Source: Verpa conica
Lineage: Eukaryota; Ascomycota; Pezizomycetes; Pezizales; Morchellaceae
Assembly: GCA_033030425.1 (NCBI GenBank)
Contig: JAUFSD010000003.1
Span: 2,418,001 to 2,482,000 of the forward strand
DNA length: 64,000 nucleotides
Direction of reading: 5' to 3'
Below the pieces are notes generated by a model. That model saw nothing but the letters and a program-made list of their open reading frames with translations, had not been told where the DNA came from and searched no databases. Shown in pieces: positions 12,002 through 25,329 of the stretch. A program made the translations under genes and the position numbers. Position 1 is the stretch's first letter. Every line of letters starts with the position of its first letter.

Positions 12002-13492
12002 CCTACAAATAGTGGCCAAATTGACTTGCCGGCTGATAGGCCTTTGACTATGGTTATTTTCATCTATGTTGGGGGCTACTCTCTATCCCGAAGCTAATTG
12101 ATTCGTACCACAAATATGATAGCCTAGAGGTCTTGAAGATTTTCCAGAACACCCAAAAATGGTACATATTGCCCCGCCCCTAAAACCGTTTGCTTGCTTT
12201 TTTCAGCGGAAACCAGCGGGCCCAGTCCATATCTTCCTTGAAGGCAGCAAATCGGTATCGTGTGATACGTGATACCTACCCTTCCTCTCGCTTTTGCCTA
12301 TTGCTTCCCGCTGCACTGGCTCTCGGAAGACCCAAAAAAGAATTAATTACTCCTACGCCTAAGGTCCGCTGGACAGATCTTCACCACGATCATCAGCAGA
12401 AAATGTGAGTAGGTTGACTTGCGTTGTAACACAGATACACGTACAGTACGTCCTCCCCATGCAGGGCAGATGTTGAGCTTTATCTCATCCCGGCTAATTT
12501 TGGGAGATTTTAAGGATAAATCAATGCTCAACAACCGGTTACATCAACGCTTGTGATCCAAGGTATCTCTCAGCTTATTGCTAGCAGCGTCTTTGAATGA
12601 ATATCTCGGCAGATATAACTACAAATATAAAAAAAGAAACGACGGATCAGGGCCTTCAAGAAACCTTTTTGATACGTAGGGGCCTGATATTTATATACAT
12701 AGGGAGTATATACCAAGCTTTACTAATCACAAACTATCACTCGAGAGGATACGCCGGGAGCTATACATCTTACGGAAGGCTACAATAAGCAACTATATGT
12801 CAAGGAGCCAATACAGGGACGTAACCAACCAAGCCGAGTTATTCTGTTGTAACGCAGAAATAGGAATTACAACATCTTTGTGTCATCTACTTGATTCGTT
12901 TCTATTGTAGTTACAAGCTAGCTTTAATGGTTCATGGACAATTAGCCTCATCGCCGGACCTACTATAATAACAAAAATTACATTCCTGTTGGCCCGACAG
13001 ATTAATTATCCCCCTATTAGTACCTTTATAGAAATAGAGACCAACTACAGAAATTCCATCGTATTTTTGGGGCTTAACCTGGGGTGCCAATGAGATTCTA
13101 GCGGGGTGAGAGTCTAGCCCTAGACCCTTAATTCCGCAAAGCAGTAATAGGAATGTAGCTCTCCAAATTATATTGAATTTTGCTGGCTTACCCAGATTCA
13201 AATTCCACATGTAGTAAGTACATATGATCTCCAGCGTATGCCAAGCGTAGACGTCATTACGCGGCCCGCAGAGCCTCGAAACAAATGACCCCTGAAATAG
13301 AACAGGAGCATTCCCGATCCGCTTGAATTAATTTCACATTATCATGATCGGCAGGACGCAAATAGATTAGAGGTTCCTCTATCGGCTGTGAGCTAGGAAA
13401 TAGTGACTAATCTGAGCTACAGGCTAGTAAGCGGAGTTCCAACGTCTTACAGTTCGAGTCTTCTTTACCGCAACCACAATAATATATCAATC
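12002..13492. other. Intergenic region without recognised gene
   Basis: Mixed and AT-rich sequence with only short open frames. Nothing in it resembles a protein family, RNA gene or intact mobile element. Confidence 0.6.
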
Positions 13493-14639
13493 ATGGTCAC
13501 CAATAGTGACACAAAACGCAAACGCCCGAGTAAGTTATGAGCCTTTGTCTAATGTCACTAAGATAGAACCATTAAATAACGAATGGTTCTCTAATAAACA
13601 GCAGGAATGGCAAACGACGGTGAGCAAGACCCTAGCAAACCAAATCAAAATAGGCCAAAGGGTAAAGTGGCTGTTACTGTTTACAGCGTAAACAGAAGGA
13701 AAAAGAAAAGGGCAGCAATCATGGAAAACGGTGATCGTGGAACAGAGGATGAGGACGGAGATGAGATAGATGAGATAAATGAGGAAGACAAGGATAGTAA
13801 CGATTACGATGACGACAGTCGTTCCCAACAACAGTATACTATCCCAACAAATAAAAATACCTCAAAGATTATGGTATATTTGTGCTATGCTAATGAGTTA
13901 TTATGCATAGGCGTATGATTCTATTCGAAAAAAAGCGTAGGAGGCCCTCTTATTTGTCCCCACTCGAATTTCTTTATTTCAATCAAAAAAATTTGACAAA
14001 ATTACAGTGAAAGCAATAAAACAGAAAAAGAAATCTAGTTTTGTGAACAACACTTCCTGGTTCCAAAAAAGGGTCCAAGAACAGGAAGAGGCACTCATCA
14101 AGTTCTTACAAGAACAAAGACTCAATATGTTAGACCTCCTCTAGCGATTATTTATATTCTCACTATTCTTATTTTTTTCTAGCAAAAATGAGACCTCCAC
14201 ATTCTCTAAAGAGTTCAGTGCCCTCCTCAATGATGCCTTCGACTCATCTTTCCCAGGATTTCTCGCTGGACCATCCATAAACCCACTGGATGCTATCAAA
14301 GACAAACTACATGCACCCAATATCTCCATTACAACTCTTCCGACAAAACTTCTTGCATCTACTAGGTCTCTTCAAGATACACTTGCTACACTTGCTAACT
14401 ACGGGCTTATTATTGGAGATGGATGGGAGCAGGATGGTGACCTATCTATTAGTGCTCTCCGTGATACTCAACAGATAGCCCTGCTGAAGCTTATGGAAGC
14501 TATATCTAAAGATGGAGATGCCGAGTCAGGCGTTCTGAAAGAAGACACCGCCGAAATTTCTTGGAAGTGCACAGCCAAAAGATCCGAGAGGGGAATCAAA
14601 AAGCTATTGAAAAATGTGCCAGTTATTGAAGGAGAGTAA
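13493..14639 (+). CDS. Unknown intron-containing protein with acidic N-terminal region
   Basis: The ATG has a good context (atcATGg). Exon 1 is 13493..13529; after a 72-base intron (gtaagt...aacag) exon 2 starts at 13602, or three bases later because the acceptor is the tandem cagcag. Exon 2 encodes a Lys/Arg-rich segment (SVNRRKKKRAA) and then a long Asp/Glu run. The middle junction is uncertain: the donor may be at 13874 or 13913 and the next exon starts between about 14007 and 14040. The following frame (SWFQKRVQEQEEALIKFLQE) ends at 14128, and a 54-base intron (gttaga...ttctag) joins it in phase to 14183..14639, which gives LLNDAFDSSFPGFLAGPSIN and a C-terminus ending VPVIEGE. Total is roughly 300-330 residues. 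The charged helix suggests a short coiled coil. No family is recognised. Basic plus acidic N-terminal stretches would fit a nuclear protein, but that is inference. Confidence 0.6.
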
Positions 14640-14969
14640 GTATATAGCTATGTACATTGGTGATCTTTGTAATGGTTGTGGAGAAGCATTGTCACATATG
14701 AACGAAAGTTCACAAGTGAATACAAGCTGCATTGAAATGATACATGTCATGGTACGTATATTTGGAATAGAAGATATATTAAAATGATTTTTTATAGACT
14801 GATAGCCGTGCTTACACTATAGAGAAACTTATAGCAGGGCATCAAGATCGAGGATAGATGAGAGAAAACTGCGACACAACTAGATTGCCAAGTAATGATG
14901 AAAATCGTCTAATGAAACTAGTAAATCAACACTGTCATAAACATATTACGATTTTCTGATATAGGGACT
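14640..14969. other. Short intergenic region between convergent unknown genes
   Basis: AT-rich 330-base spacer between two tail-to-tail genes. It should hold both 3' ends. No feature is seen beyond AT-rich poly(A)-signal-like words. Confidence 0.6.
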
Positions 14970-15784
14970 TCATAAAAAACAAACACAGCTCCAAGGATAC
15001 CCAAATTTCCCGCATTTTCTCATCTTCAGGACTGAATCATCATCACGAGTTGTCACTCTCTCGATATGCTTACTCGTACCATGCCGAACACTCCATATGC
15101 TTTCGGATCTTTGAAGCAAGGGGCCAATCTTGCTGAAGATTGACGGATGCTGTGGGTCTAAACATTCGTCTTGCTCAGTCCAGTCTGGTCGGTCATTCAC
15201 TAGAAGTGGCGCAATTTGACGGCGATGGTGTGATGGTACTCGGTGAAGATTTTTGAAAGACAAATCTCCCCCAGTTTTGAGTGAACAATTATGGGTGGGC
15301 GACGAAGATAGCTGATCGTATAGCGAAATTTCAAGGCTTCTCTGTGTAGTTTTCCTCCTCGAGGCTCGGTACTCGCCGGCTTTAGGCGCCACTACACCAC
15401 TACTACACGCTTTTGATTCGGTGAATTCGGGTATCAATAATTTAGACCGGCGGAGGTCGCAAGGTGACTCTCGAGTGTAATATTCCAGAACAGGGCGAGC
15501 GAGCTTATGAACCTTTTCTAGGATAAGAGGCTCTGGTGTAGTTGTTCGAGCGAAGTCAAGAGCAGCGGAACAAGGAGTGTGGTGGTATTGGCTTAGGAGC
15601 CCTTTCCGACGAAGGTGACGACGTTCGCGACGTTCCTGACGGAGCTTCTCTTCAGCTGTAATAGAACCTTGCGGGAAACTTCGCTACATAAATTCAGCGA
15701 TAAGTACAACATTTTTGATGGAATGGAAATGAATACAGTAAGGCTTACTTCTGGAAGCTCCAGGGCTAGTGATGTGATAGTCAT
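14970..15784 (-). CDS. Unknown fungal protein with NDRPDW motif
   Basis: Two exons, 15784..15749 and 15683..14970, are joined across a 65-base intron (gtaagc...tatgtag), giving 249 residues. Without the intron the frame would meet stops, and the phase fits, so the splice is well supported. The N-terminal part has a charged helix (AEEKLRQERRERRHLRRKG). The middle is Ser/Thr-rich and basic. The C-terminal part has LLVNDRPDWTEQDEC, GPLLQRSESIWSVRHG and a Cys-containing tail ending CVCFL. The NDRPDW...Q..E segment reminds me of uncharacterised conserved proteins of filamentous fungi, but I cannot name one. No signal peptide or membrane segment is visible. It faces the unknown gene at 13493-14639 tail to tail. 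Confidence 0.65.
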
Positions 15785-16361
15785 CTCTTTTTTATTCCTC
15801 TTATCTGACTAATGTGATGACTGAGTTATTAGAAAATGAGAAGTAGTACGTAGATATGAAAGGGAATTAGGTGGCATCTCAACAGTTAACTAAAAACTGA
15901 GGATGCTCTCTAATATATTGCTTTTTAGACGAGCTTGGGATAGTGTCACGACAAAGTCTCGTGATATATAGGACATCACTCTCCTATTTTGTGTTAGTCT
16001 CTCAAAGGGAAAATGACAATAGGGGAGCCTAATATTTTCTTATGTAGTTTAACCATTGTTTTAGGGTTTTCCCTTTTTTCCAAGGATTTTGACCCTAGTT
16101 TTTATTCGGTTATTTGGGCCATGCATGTTAATTCTTGGTGTTCAGGGTATCAAAAAGGCGGGGAGTGTGATCAGTGGTGTGCCCGCGTATTTCGAACTGG
16201 TAGCTGCAGGTGAATGATTGCTTACATGTGTACATGTAGGTAACTTATCTCTTAAACCGTCACACACAACCGTTTGAGACCGGTCTTTCAATGATATACC
16301 CCAACCAAAACACCTCTAGATATTATAGAAATTATGCTAGAAATTTAGACTACATAACCTA

Positions 16362-16405
16362 AACCACTATCGTTATAAATTCGATGGGTTATATAGCTAG
16401 TGGTT
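16362..16405. repeat. Imperfect inverted repeat (hairpin)
   Basis: Arms aaccacta and tagtggtt pair perfectly, and the pairing extends through TATAA/TTATA after a few mismatches, giving a stem of about 17 positions. It may be the terminal hairpin of a small decayed element. Confidence 0.6.
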
Positions 16406-16445
16406 GGGTAGCAAGGCTGGAAAATCGGGGGTTGTGGCAAAGACC

Positions 16446-16471
16446 GGTCCCGCTCGGGACCGTTAACGGTC
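16446..16471. repeat. Hairpin ggtcccg/cgggacc overlapped by 14-base palindrome
   Basis: ggtcccg-ct-cgggacc (16446..16461) is a perfect 7-base-pair hairpin. It overlaps the perfect palindrome gaccgttaacggtc at 16458..16471. A related agaccggtct palindrome lies near 16280. The set looks like the edge of an inactive element, but no coding sequence goes with it. Confidence 0.7.
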
Positions 16472-17845
16472 TAAGGGATAATACGATTTTAGGGTACATA
16501 CACATTCTTCCCGCTACTAAGTTGTAGCCCTGACTTATAGTGGTCGGCGATCCCTCCAGATAAAGTTAGTATATAATGAAAGGTAGTTTTCTCTTGGGAT
16601 TGACGGATCAAGTCTAATGTATCTACTCTGTAAAAAATGTTGTCTCTATCGAACCATAGCTGCTCACCACCTTTTGCTTGTCATACATATAATAGATCCT
16701 AGAACAAAGCCCCCGATCCCTGACCCTCGTGATGGGTATTTTCCCCAAATTCTCAGTTGGAACCTCTTGCTTGTGACACCAGTGGTCACTCAAGTCCGGG
16801 TCAATTGTCTCTTTAATGCACATCGCCAAGGTGCCGTAAGTGCAAAAGGGGTTAGATCGTCTACTAAGCGAGTTTAGCCCGGGTAAGCGAACCACACAAT
16901 AACTGACCTTCTTCTTTGACCCATGGCTAAGAAGGTCAGGGGCTGTCCTTATGAATCTTGAATCTTTGTCCCCTTGACTTAATCAATCGATTTAACATGT
17001 CATACGATGACGTGGACGGCGAAGAGAGTACAAAGTACTTTGGCAGCAGAAGAAGGAAAATACGGGTAAGTACAAAGGGCATATGAAGTGCGGAGGAACA
17101 TGTGGGGCTTAAAATGGACAACCGGTACACCCTGGTAAGTTGCTCCTAGTAGAATAGATAATGGGATGTATGCGGCGAGGGTCTTGTTTACATGGATAAA
17201 TGTTTGCCAACTTATTTATTTACTCCAACTACAAGAGCCTATGGACTGATGTTATACGAGTTATGGTGGTGTGACCTAGGGCCGGACTACATTCTCAGTT
17301 GGGATTTCCAGCACACTCTTACCGTAAAGTTCATGCAGCCAAAGAGCCCATGCGGTTAGCTACATTGGTTCGCTCTTACACCAAGTATAATCGCAGGGAT
17401 AGACAGTGAATCTCTAACGACAAGAGAACTTTAAGAGCAAAGAAGGCCGGTATCAATGTACCAAAGATCGAAAAATAAGTACAACTACTAGAATATGAAG
17501 GGAAAAAAAGAAAGAAAAAAATGGATAGAATAATCACCAAATGGCCCGTGCACAGCTCGGAACAAGTAAGTAAAACGTTAACCGATTGGATATATACATA
17601 TTAGAATGATTGAGCGAATCCCATAACCCCACCCCAGGCCTATACAATAATTAACTTAAACAGCCAACTGAAAGAGTGTGATAGTATCTTGATACCCGAT
17701 GTTTCATTCTAAGATGAGTTCCTCGATGAGCGTGGGGTAACCAATTAACCTTAACGGCGTACGGCGCGGGGTTCTCCAAGACGTCCGGATCGTTCTATTC
17801 TCCCACCACCGACTCCATCACTCTGCAACGACGTCACATCGCTCC

Positions 17846-19780
17846 ATGCTCTCTCAAATCGACCTCACTGCGGCGTTACGTCCTTTGTTGTTATCAGATG
17901 AAACACTATTGTTTGTACAGAACGCTGTTGGTCTCTACGAAGGGTATATCCGTCTTATTCTCCAGCTTTACAGCTTTACATATGACGTAGTAGATGAGTG
18001 CTCATATTGGTGCAGGAAATACAAGATCCCGAATTATCAAAACGGCTGCGCGTATCTCACTTCGCACCGTGCCTGTTATGTCGACAATGATGACCCGCGT
18101 AAATACTCGGTCGCGGTAGACTTGAAGGATATCGACCGGATCGAGTTCTACGTCTGTTAACCCAAGCATGGAACCGCTACGTTGTCTGCGTCACATATTG
18201 ATGTTTCCCAATAGGCAGGCTTCCTCAAGTCCTCCCCAAAGATCACACTACATCTGAAGTCCTCTTCCTCTTCAGGCTCTCCTGGGGGTCCCTCCGCGTC
18301 TTCTACCCCTCGCAACGGGACACCACTCATCAGACCCACCTCCCCCCTACCTGTCTCGACTGGGGTTTGGATATGCCCCATATGCTCGTTCTCAAATCCC
18401 GTTCCGTCAAATTACATCCCACAGGTCACTACAGGTTCCATCCCGCCCTGCCTAGCATGCGGTATACGTCCCCCCACCTCAGTACTCGATAACTCCTTCC
18501 AGCAACCACCACGATCTCCAACACCACTATCTTCACTACCTACATTATATCCAAATAGTAGTGGGGGAGGGTCCAGTGTGCCCTCTAGCAGTACTCTATT
18601 GGCATCAACGTTGCAAGATGGGAGCAATAGTGGTGAAGCGACGTTTGCATGCCCTAGATGCACATTTCTCAACCATCCTTCACTCAACTCTTGCGAAATC
18701 TGCGGTGAAAGGCTCGTTTCGCCTAACCTACCGACCGATATCCCACGTGTAGATTCTCCTGCTCCCATATCCTCAACTCGCAAGGGCGGTCTCGTTGGTG
18801 AGACCGTAGATATCGTCAAATTCTCCTTCAGGGCTGGTGGTGAAAAGACATTTCATGAGAAACTCAAAGGAGCGCTAGTACAGCGGAAATGGCTTCTCCA
18901 AAACGCCCCACCCGTGCCAATTCCTGGCCAGGGCAATGAAAGTGGCCGTAACACTGGGGGGGCATCTACAACAAGCACCGGTACGAATGGTGGAACAGAG
19001 CGGGTTGTTGGTATTGCGGGATTAGAGCGGCAAGGCATGAATGTCCGGAAGAAAAATCAGGTCGTTATAGAAGGTGCATTCGAAGATCTAGAAGCACTTA
19101 TGGGGCGCGCGAAAGAAATGGTCGCCCTTGCGGAAAGCTTCGCTGTTAGATTAGCTTCAACGCCAACGTTTACCAATGGGGAAGCAAAAGCTGCCCTTGC
19201 AAACTCAACCCAGGCTTTGGGATTGGTCACGAGGGATATGCTCGGTGGGGGCGGTAGCGATAAAGCATCGGAATTGTACCTTTCTGAGCTTGCGAGACAA
19301 GTTGCAGAATTTCTAGCAGACGATACAAGAAGTATTTTGAAGAAGGAAGGTGGTGTTATCACCCTTGTGGACCTTTGGGCTGTTTACAATAGGGCTAGAG
19401 GTATCGAACTTATTTCACCGAGTGATTTAGAGAAGGCGGCAAGATTGTTCGAGAAACTGAAGCTCCCAGTCAGGCTGAGGAAGTTTAAGAGTGGATTATT
19501 GGTTGTACAGGAGGCTCGGAGCACAGATACAGAAACTGTTAGGCGGATCTTAGAGTGGATAGAAAACGATATGGGGAGTGAGTGGGGTAGGGGTGTGACG
19601 GCGAGTGAAGCGGCGGAGAAGTTTAGTTGGAGTGTTGGAGTTGCGTCTGAGGAGTTAGAGATGGCGGAGGAGAAGGGTGCATTGTGTAGAGAGGTTGGCG
19701 TTGAAGGGGTTAGGTTTTGGAAGAATTGGTTCATACATGAAATAAGGGTTGCAGCCTCGGGTGAAAGCATGCAGGTTTGA
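17846..19780 (+). CDS. VPS36: Vps36, ESCRT-II subunit with GLUE domain and two NZF fingers
   Basis: Component of ESCRT-II (with Vps22 and Vps25), which sorts ubiquitinated membrane proteins into multivesicular bodies at the endosome. Two exons, 17846..18151 and 18215..19780, give 623 residues. The junction restores the family motif FYAGFLKSSPKITL; the donor gtctgt is weaker than usual. The split-PH GLUE domain starts near residue 15 (phosphoinositide binding) and is interrupted by two NZF zinc fingers: WICPICSFS...CLACG (about 154-182) and FACPRCTFLN...CEICGERL (246-268). It resumes at VDIVKFSFRAGGEKTFHEKL. An EAP30 winged-helix region follows from about GIAGLERQGMNVRKKNQVVI to the end. The double NZF insertion matches the yeast protein; animal Vps36 lacks it. 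A low-complexity Ser/Gly linker is present. All zinc ligands are intact. Confidence 0.95.
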
Positions 19781-20225
19781 AGGTAAAGAAGTACCCAGGC
19801 TCAGTTTGGCCCTTTTTTTATATTGCATTTATGATCTCATATCTCACAGCTGTTGTTAAAAGACCTATTCTTCTTTTGTACCATAGCCTAGTAGAGTGTA
19901 CCACGAATACATTTGGAGTTAGGAGTTCGGACAAAATACATAAGTAGAATAAATTCTAGAAACTATTTAGTAGTCATAGACTATAGTGAGTGCTTTCTGT
20001 CTTAGGGAAATTACTATTGTGAGAGAATATCTACTGCTTGCGTTGAATTTTGCAGATTTTGTACAGTTATGAATGCGCCGGAAAAGAAACACCACAATAA
20101 CCTCCTCAATACCTTCCAGTCTATATACAGCACACATATACACAAAATCCCTTCCTCATTTCTCTAGCCCTTCTACCAAAGTACATCTAGCTCCAGGAAA
20201 TTGCATTCTCCAGCCTAAAATCTCA
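19781..20225. other. Spacer between convergent VPS36 and bL31m genes
   Basis: AT-rich 445-base spacer expected to hold both 3' untranslated regions. No other feature is seen. Confidence 0.65.
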
Positions 20226-20681
20226 CTATCTCTTTCCCTTCTTCTCCTTCCCAGCCGGCGCAGCAGCAGTGACGACCTTCGGTTTCGGCGTCTCCACAAT
20301 TGACGAAAACAGATCCATCAAGTTATCATCCTCAGCTGATCCCTCCTCATCAATATCAAACCCACGTCCATACCTCAGTCTAAACGCCTTCAATTTTCCA
20401 GCCTCGTCCTCCTCGAGCCCGGCCAAGAGAGCATCACTAGCATTCCAGATAGGGTGATTACGGACATCTTTAGTTGTGCGAAGGATTCCCTTGGGCGAAG
20501 TTGTCAGCTGCTTATATGACGACCCGTCGGAGAGGATGACAATCTGATCAAGAAGGTGGGGGCGTTTGGGACGCCGGAGGAGTCTGGCGCCCCGTGATTG
20601 TGTGGGAAGAATTTGGAGCGCTTTGAAAGGGGTTGTGGAAGGAGTGAGGCGGAGGAGTGGCCGGAGGGCGGTGGAAGACAT
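20226..20681 (-). CDS. MRPL36: Mitochondrial large-subunit ribosomal protein bL31m (Mrpl36 type)
   Basis: Structural protein of the mitochondrial ribosome large subunit. The single exon encodes 151 residues from the ATG at 20681. The first 35 residues are rich in Arg, Ser, Thr and Leu with no acidic residues (MSSTALRPLLRLTPS...), as in a matrix targeting sequence. Then come RPKRPHLLDQIVILSDGSSY and TTKDVRNHPIWNAS, which match the fungal bL31m N-terminal domain as I know it, then an acidic linker and a Lys-rich end (GKEKKGKR). An in-frame ATG at 20792 would add 37 low-complexity residues before the targeting sequence, so I prefer 20681. The upstream region contains an 11-G run at 20708..20718, inside the leader. 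Confidence 0.82.
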   Translation of the reverse strand: MSSTALRPLLRLTPSTTPFKALQILPTQSRGARLLRRPKRPHLLDQIVILSDGSSYKQLTTSPKGILRTTKDVRNHPIWNASDALLAGLEEDEAGKLKAFRLRYGRGFDIDEEGSAEDDNLMDLFSSIVETPKPKVVTAAAPAGKEKKGKR

Positions 20682-22150
20682 TGTTGGTGGTTGGTTGAGA
20701 TGTTGGTGGGGGGGGGGGAAGGTCGGATGTGGGTTGAAGATTTTGGTGTGGCGTGTGGTATAGTGTTGTGGCGGTGTTCCACAGAGCGTCACTCGGTACG
20801 GGGAGCCGGTAGTAGAAGATTTCTCCCTAGGGGTACTAATACTACATGTATAGTTATGTGAAGTGTAAGTTACATCAAAGGATATTCTAACGGTGTCAAT
20901 TAATGGTTATCTTCCCACAATGTTCCGTAGGTGATAGTTGAGTGAATACTGTCTATTTAGCGGCTAAGGCGATCTTCAACTATAATATAGAGCCTTCATA
21001 AATAAAGACTTGAGCGCCCATACTTCAACCTTGATTTGAACCCCTTCATCATACGGCTTCACTAATAGCTCAAATAACCATACATATACACATAGTCTGC
21101 CTTCCACTGAAAAGGCTATAAACATTGTAGTACTTGAGACAAGTAACAAGCTTCAACCTATAAGAACCGTTGGAATACCCGGCCAAGGGGCTCTATATTA
21201 TATTAGACTTCCCTAGGGGAATCGGGTATACAGGCTCTAGATCTACATGTAGTATAGAAGTTTAACAGAGCTTTATGATTATTTATAGTGCTGGGATCTT
21301 ATCCCTTAGAACTACTTTTCACCTATAGACGTGTTTCCCGCGAGGAAACATCGCCATATAGACTTATAGAGTCTACCATGAAATATCTGAGCAATAATTC
21401 GCCCTGTAACTGGTAGGACAAGATCTATTGTTACATTTACTCGATCAAACACCAACCACCCTGCGCACCTTTCAGTTTACAATACGAAATTCACCCTATC
21501 GGTATAAATAAAGCATGCGTCGAAATCAGTTAAGTAAGCACTGTCATGATGACAGTGTATAAAAGCACTAATACAACCTAGACACACTTACTTACCACTC
21601 TTTATTTCGGGTTGGTATATTTGAAGGAACTTTACTAGATACGTTGGAGCCACTATACGGTGGCAAGGATGTGGGGCTGTGATGCAGTTACGTTCAGCCA
21701 ATCTCAGTTCTAGCGACCTGAAGCAGATCCCCCCACACTTGGCAAGTACCATCAACTCACTGAAGCGCCAAGTGAAACATATTATCACGTGTATACTCAG
21801 CTAGCTATAATAAACGTCTTAAATAAAGCCCCCACCCTCATCTTAAGAACGAAACCCACCGGTAGTCAAAGCTGCATCTCTCAATACCATTAATTGAGAG
21901 CTCCACGGTAACACAGTAAGCAGCACGCTTTTTTATATATACGAAAAATCTACTATTTCAGAATATCATCGCTTCTAACTCGTTCATCCTATAAATTCGA
22001 GTTTAGACACTCTATACGTACTTATACCAAGGTTATTATCTATTTTAACTACTCCCACTATAAATCAACTATCTCTGGCAAATTCTTTTTGCTTTTCATA
22101 GAAACTAGAGACGCTAGCTTCTAACACATACGTTCCGCTTACAGCACTCG

Positions 22151-22342
22151 ATGTCATCGTCTAGTACAAACAACAGTCTCAGCCAGGCAGATATTGCTAC
22201 AATATCAATCGGTGCAGTCTCTGCAGTCACTGGAATCATTGGACTTTTCAGAGGATGGGAGGTCTGGAGGACACGAAGAGATCCAGTGGTAAATAAGCTC
22301 CTCCTAAATTTCAGTATCTCTATTCGGATTTCTACTTTCTAA
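22151..22342 (+). CDS. Small open frame with one predicted membrane segment, possibly a first exon
   Basis: 63 codons beginning MSSSSTNNSLSQADIATI, followed by a hydrophobic stretch (ISIGAVSAVTGIIGLF) and a basic WEVWRTRRDP. The Ser/Asn-rich start plus one membrane helix resembles the N-terminus of various uncharacterised fungal proteins. A possible donor (gtaaataag) follows the RRDPV codons, but the expected next exon was not found. It may be a truncated gene or chance. Confidence 0.25.
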   Translation: MSSSSTNNSLSQADIATISIGAVSAVTGIIGLFRGWEVWRTRRDPVVNKLLLNFSISIRISTF

Positions 22343-23187
22343 AATCCCATTAAAGATATTTTATCTCCGCGTTAAGCACGGAGTGAACTTTTTGTATTTT
22401 TTTATGCCTTTCTTGCTTCATTAGGCAGCATGGAACGCTAATAGCTAGCATCTTTGGGGAATAGAACATGATGGAATTGGGTACTCAGTTCGATATTCCC
22501 AAATATTATGATACCAATGATACCCGTTCTCCAATAATACACCACCATACACATATCACTATTCAAATGAACTCTAATCTTGGACAAATAACCACCGGCA
22601 GTCCGATATCGATCTACCGACTAGCCCGACAGTAGAAAACAATAGCCTATAAGTGAGCTAGGCTGGTAGCTTTTTTTTTTATTTGTGGGTATTTTCTAAA
22701 ACGGAAACTCATGTATTTACTTATAGCATGGCCGCTTTAATATGCATACCCAAGATTTACATCTATATGGAACTACAATGTTAAGTTACTATATACCAAA
22801 AAATTATCGTACAGTCAGGTAACACAAATCACTACTTTTTGATGTCATATAATATACAGCCCAGTCTGTCGGTGCCCAGGAATGACTAAAAGTATGATGG
22901 GAATGAATGGAGATGTTTACTAGGAATATTGATTCAATTCTCAGCGACTATAGTCGTTGAAAGTATGATAGATATTGGCAAAAACATGATAGCCTTGCTT
23001 TATCCTTGATCAGAGCTCTTACTCCACCACAACCCTGACTCAATAACCTCGTCCTAGTGCCTGTGGCCGCTTTATCCTTTAGAATCGTACCAAAGGTATA
23101 TATCAGTACTATATCCCTAGGGAATTTAGCGGCGACACAATACACGACACGTCCACAAACCGTATTAAAATCTTCATACCATAACAG

Positions 23188-23208
23188 TTTTTTTTTTTTG
23201 GGGGGGGG
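23188..23208. repeat. T12-G9 homopolymer junction
   Basis: Twelve T residues are followed directly by nine G residues, part of the set of G/C homopolymer tracts. Confidence 0.9.
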
Positions 23209-24062
23209 CCTCTCCCATTTAATCTATACCTTGTGAGTATGTGTTACTCTACGATTGATGTAGGCTCAACACGCCGCGAGTTATATGCAAAGATGCTCTA
23301 GAGCTTAATGGTTATACTGTTCCGTAAGCATCAAGCTCCTTAGTTTTTTGTTAGAGACCTCGATCCGAATACAGAATACCCATCTATTCACAGTTGGTCA
23401 CTCGAGTCTGTGGCTCCAACAAAGATCAACTCTATCTAGTTACAAGTCCACGGAACCTAGAGATACCATAGAGATACTATAGAGCACCATGCAAATAGGA
23501 AAGATGACAACATCCTCATATATTAATACGATTTTTCACAGAAAAAGGCCTGTCTTAAAATATGCCCTCGCCCTTTAACGCACCCGAACATACACATATA
23601 TATGCACACAGTCTTACAGTTCTTAGTCACACGTGACTGATAACGGAGGAAGAGAGAAAAAAATCAAAAATGATACCCCTGCAAACGGCTACTTAGTATA
23701 TACCCTATAAGTGCCCTGGGGGAAGTCGTGTGCCAGGAAGATCACCCCCAGACCTTGGTCAACATTTGCCAAGATCCTATACAGATTTGAGGTCTTGGTA
23801 AAATTCTTAGGTTTCAGTTCTAGAGGAACCTCTAGCATTAGTTACTTTTCTCGCCTATCATACGGCAATCTTCTACCTCTCTACAAGCTAACTCCAGATT
23901 ATGTAGGTCAAGCAACTTGAAAATACATGATCTTTATACTACGTATATCAACGAACTATATTTTCCAGAACGCCCCCTAAGTAGGTATTACTGAATATAT
24001 TAAATCATCTCACAAACAATATTGCGCTTGGCGCAACCCCCAGGCCAACCATGCTCAGCACT

Positions 24063-25329
<1,267 letters not shown>

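Larger units (their letters stand above)
15785..17845. other. Intergenic region with palindromes and probable element remnants
   Basis: No gene is supported. Between 16.2 and 16.5 kb there is a group of inverted repeats described separately. The last 200 bases are the VPS36 upstream region. Confidence 0.55.
20682..24062. other. Gene-poor AT-rich region
   Basis: About 3.4 kb of AT-rich sequence between two minus-strand genes. It includes an 11-G run (20708..20718), a T12G9 run (23188..23208) and scattered short inverted words. Apart from one small membrane-like frame at 22151, nothing protein-like was found. Confidence 0.6.
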
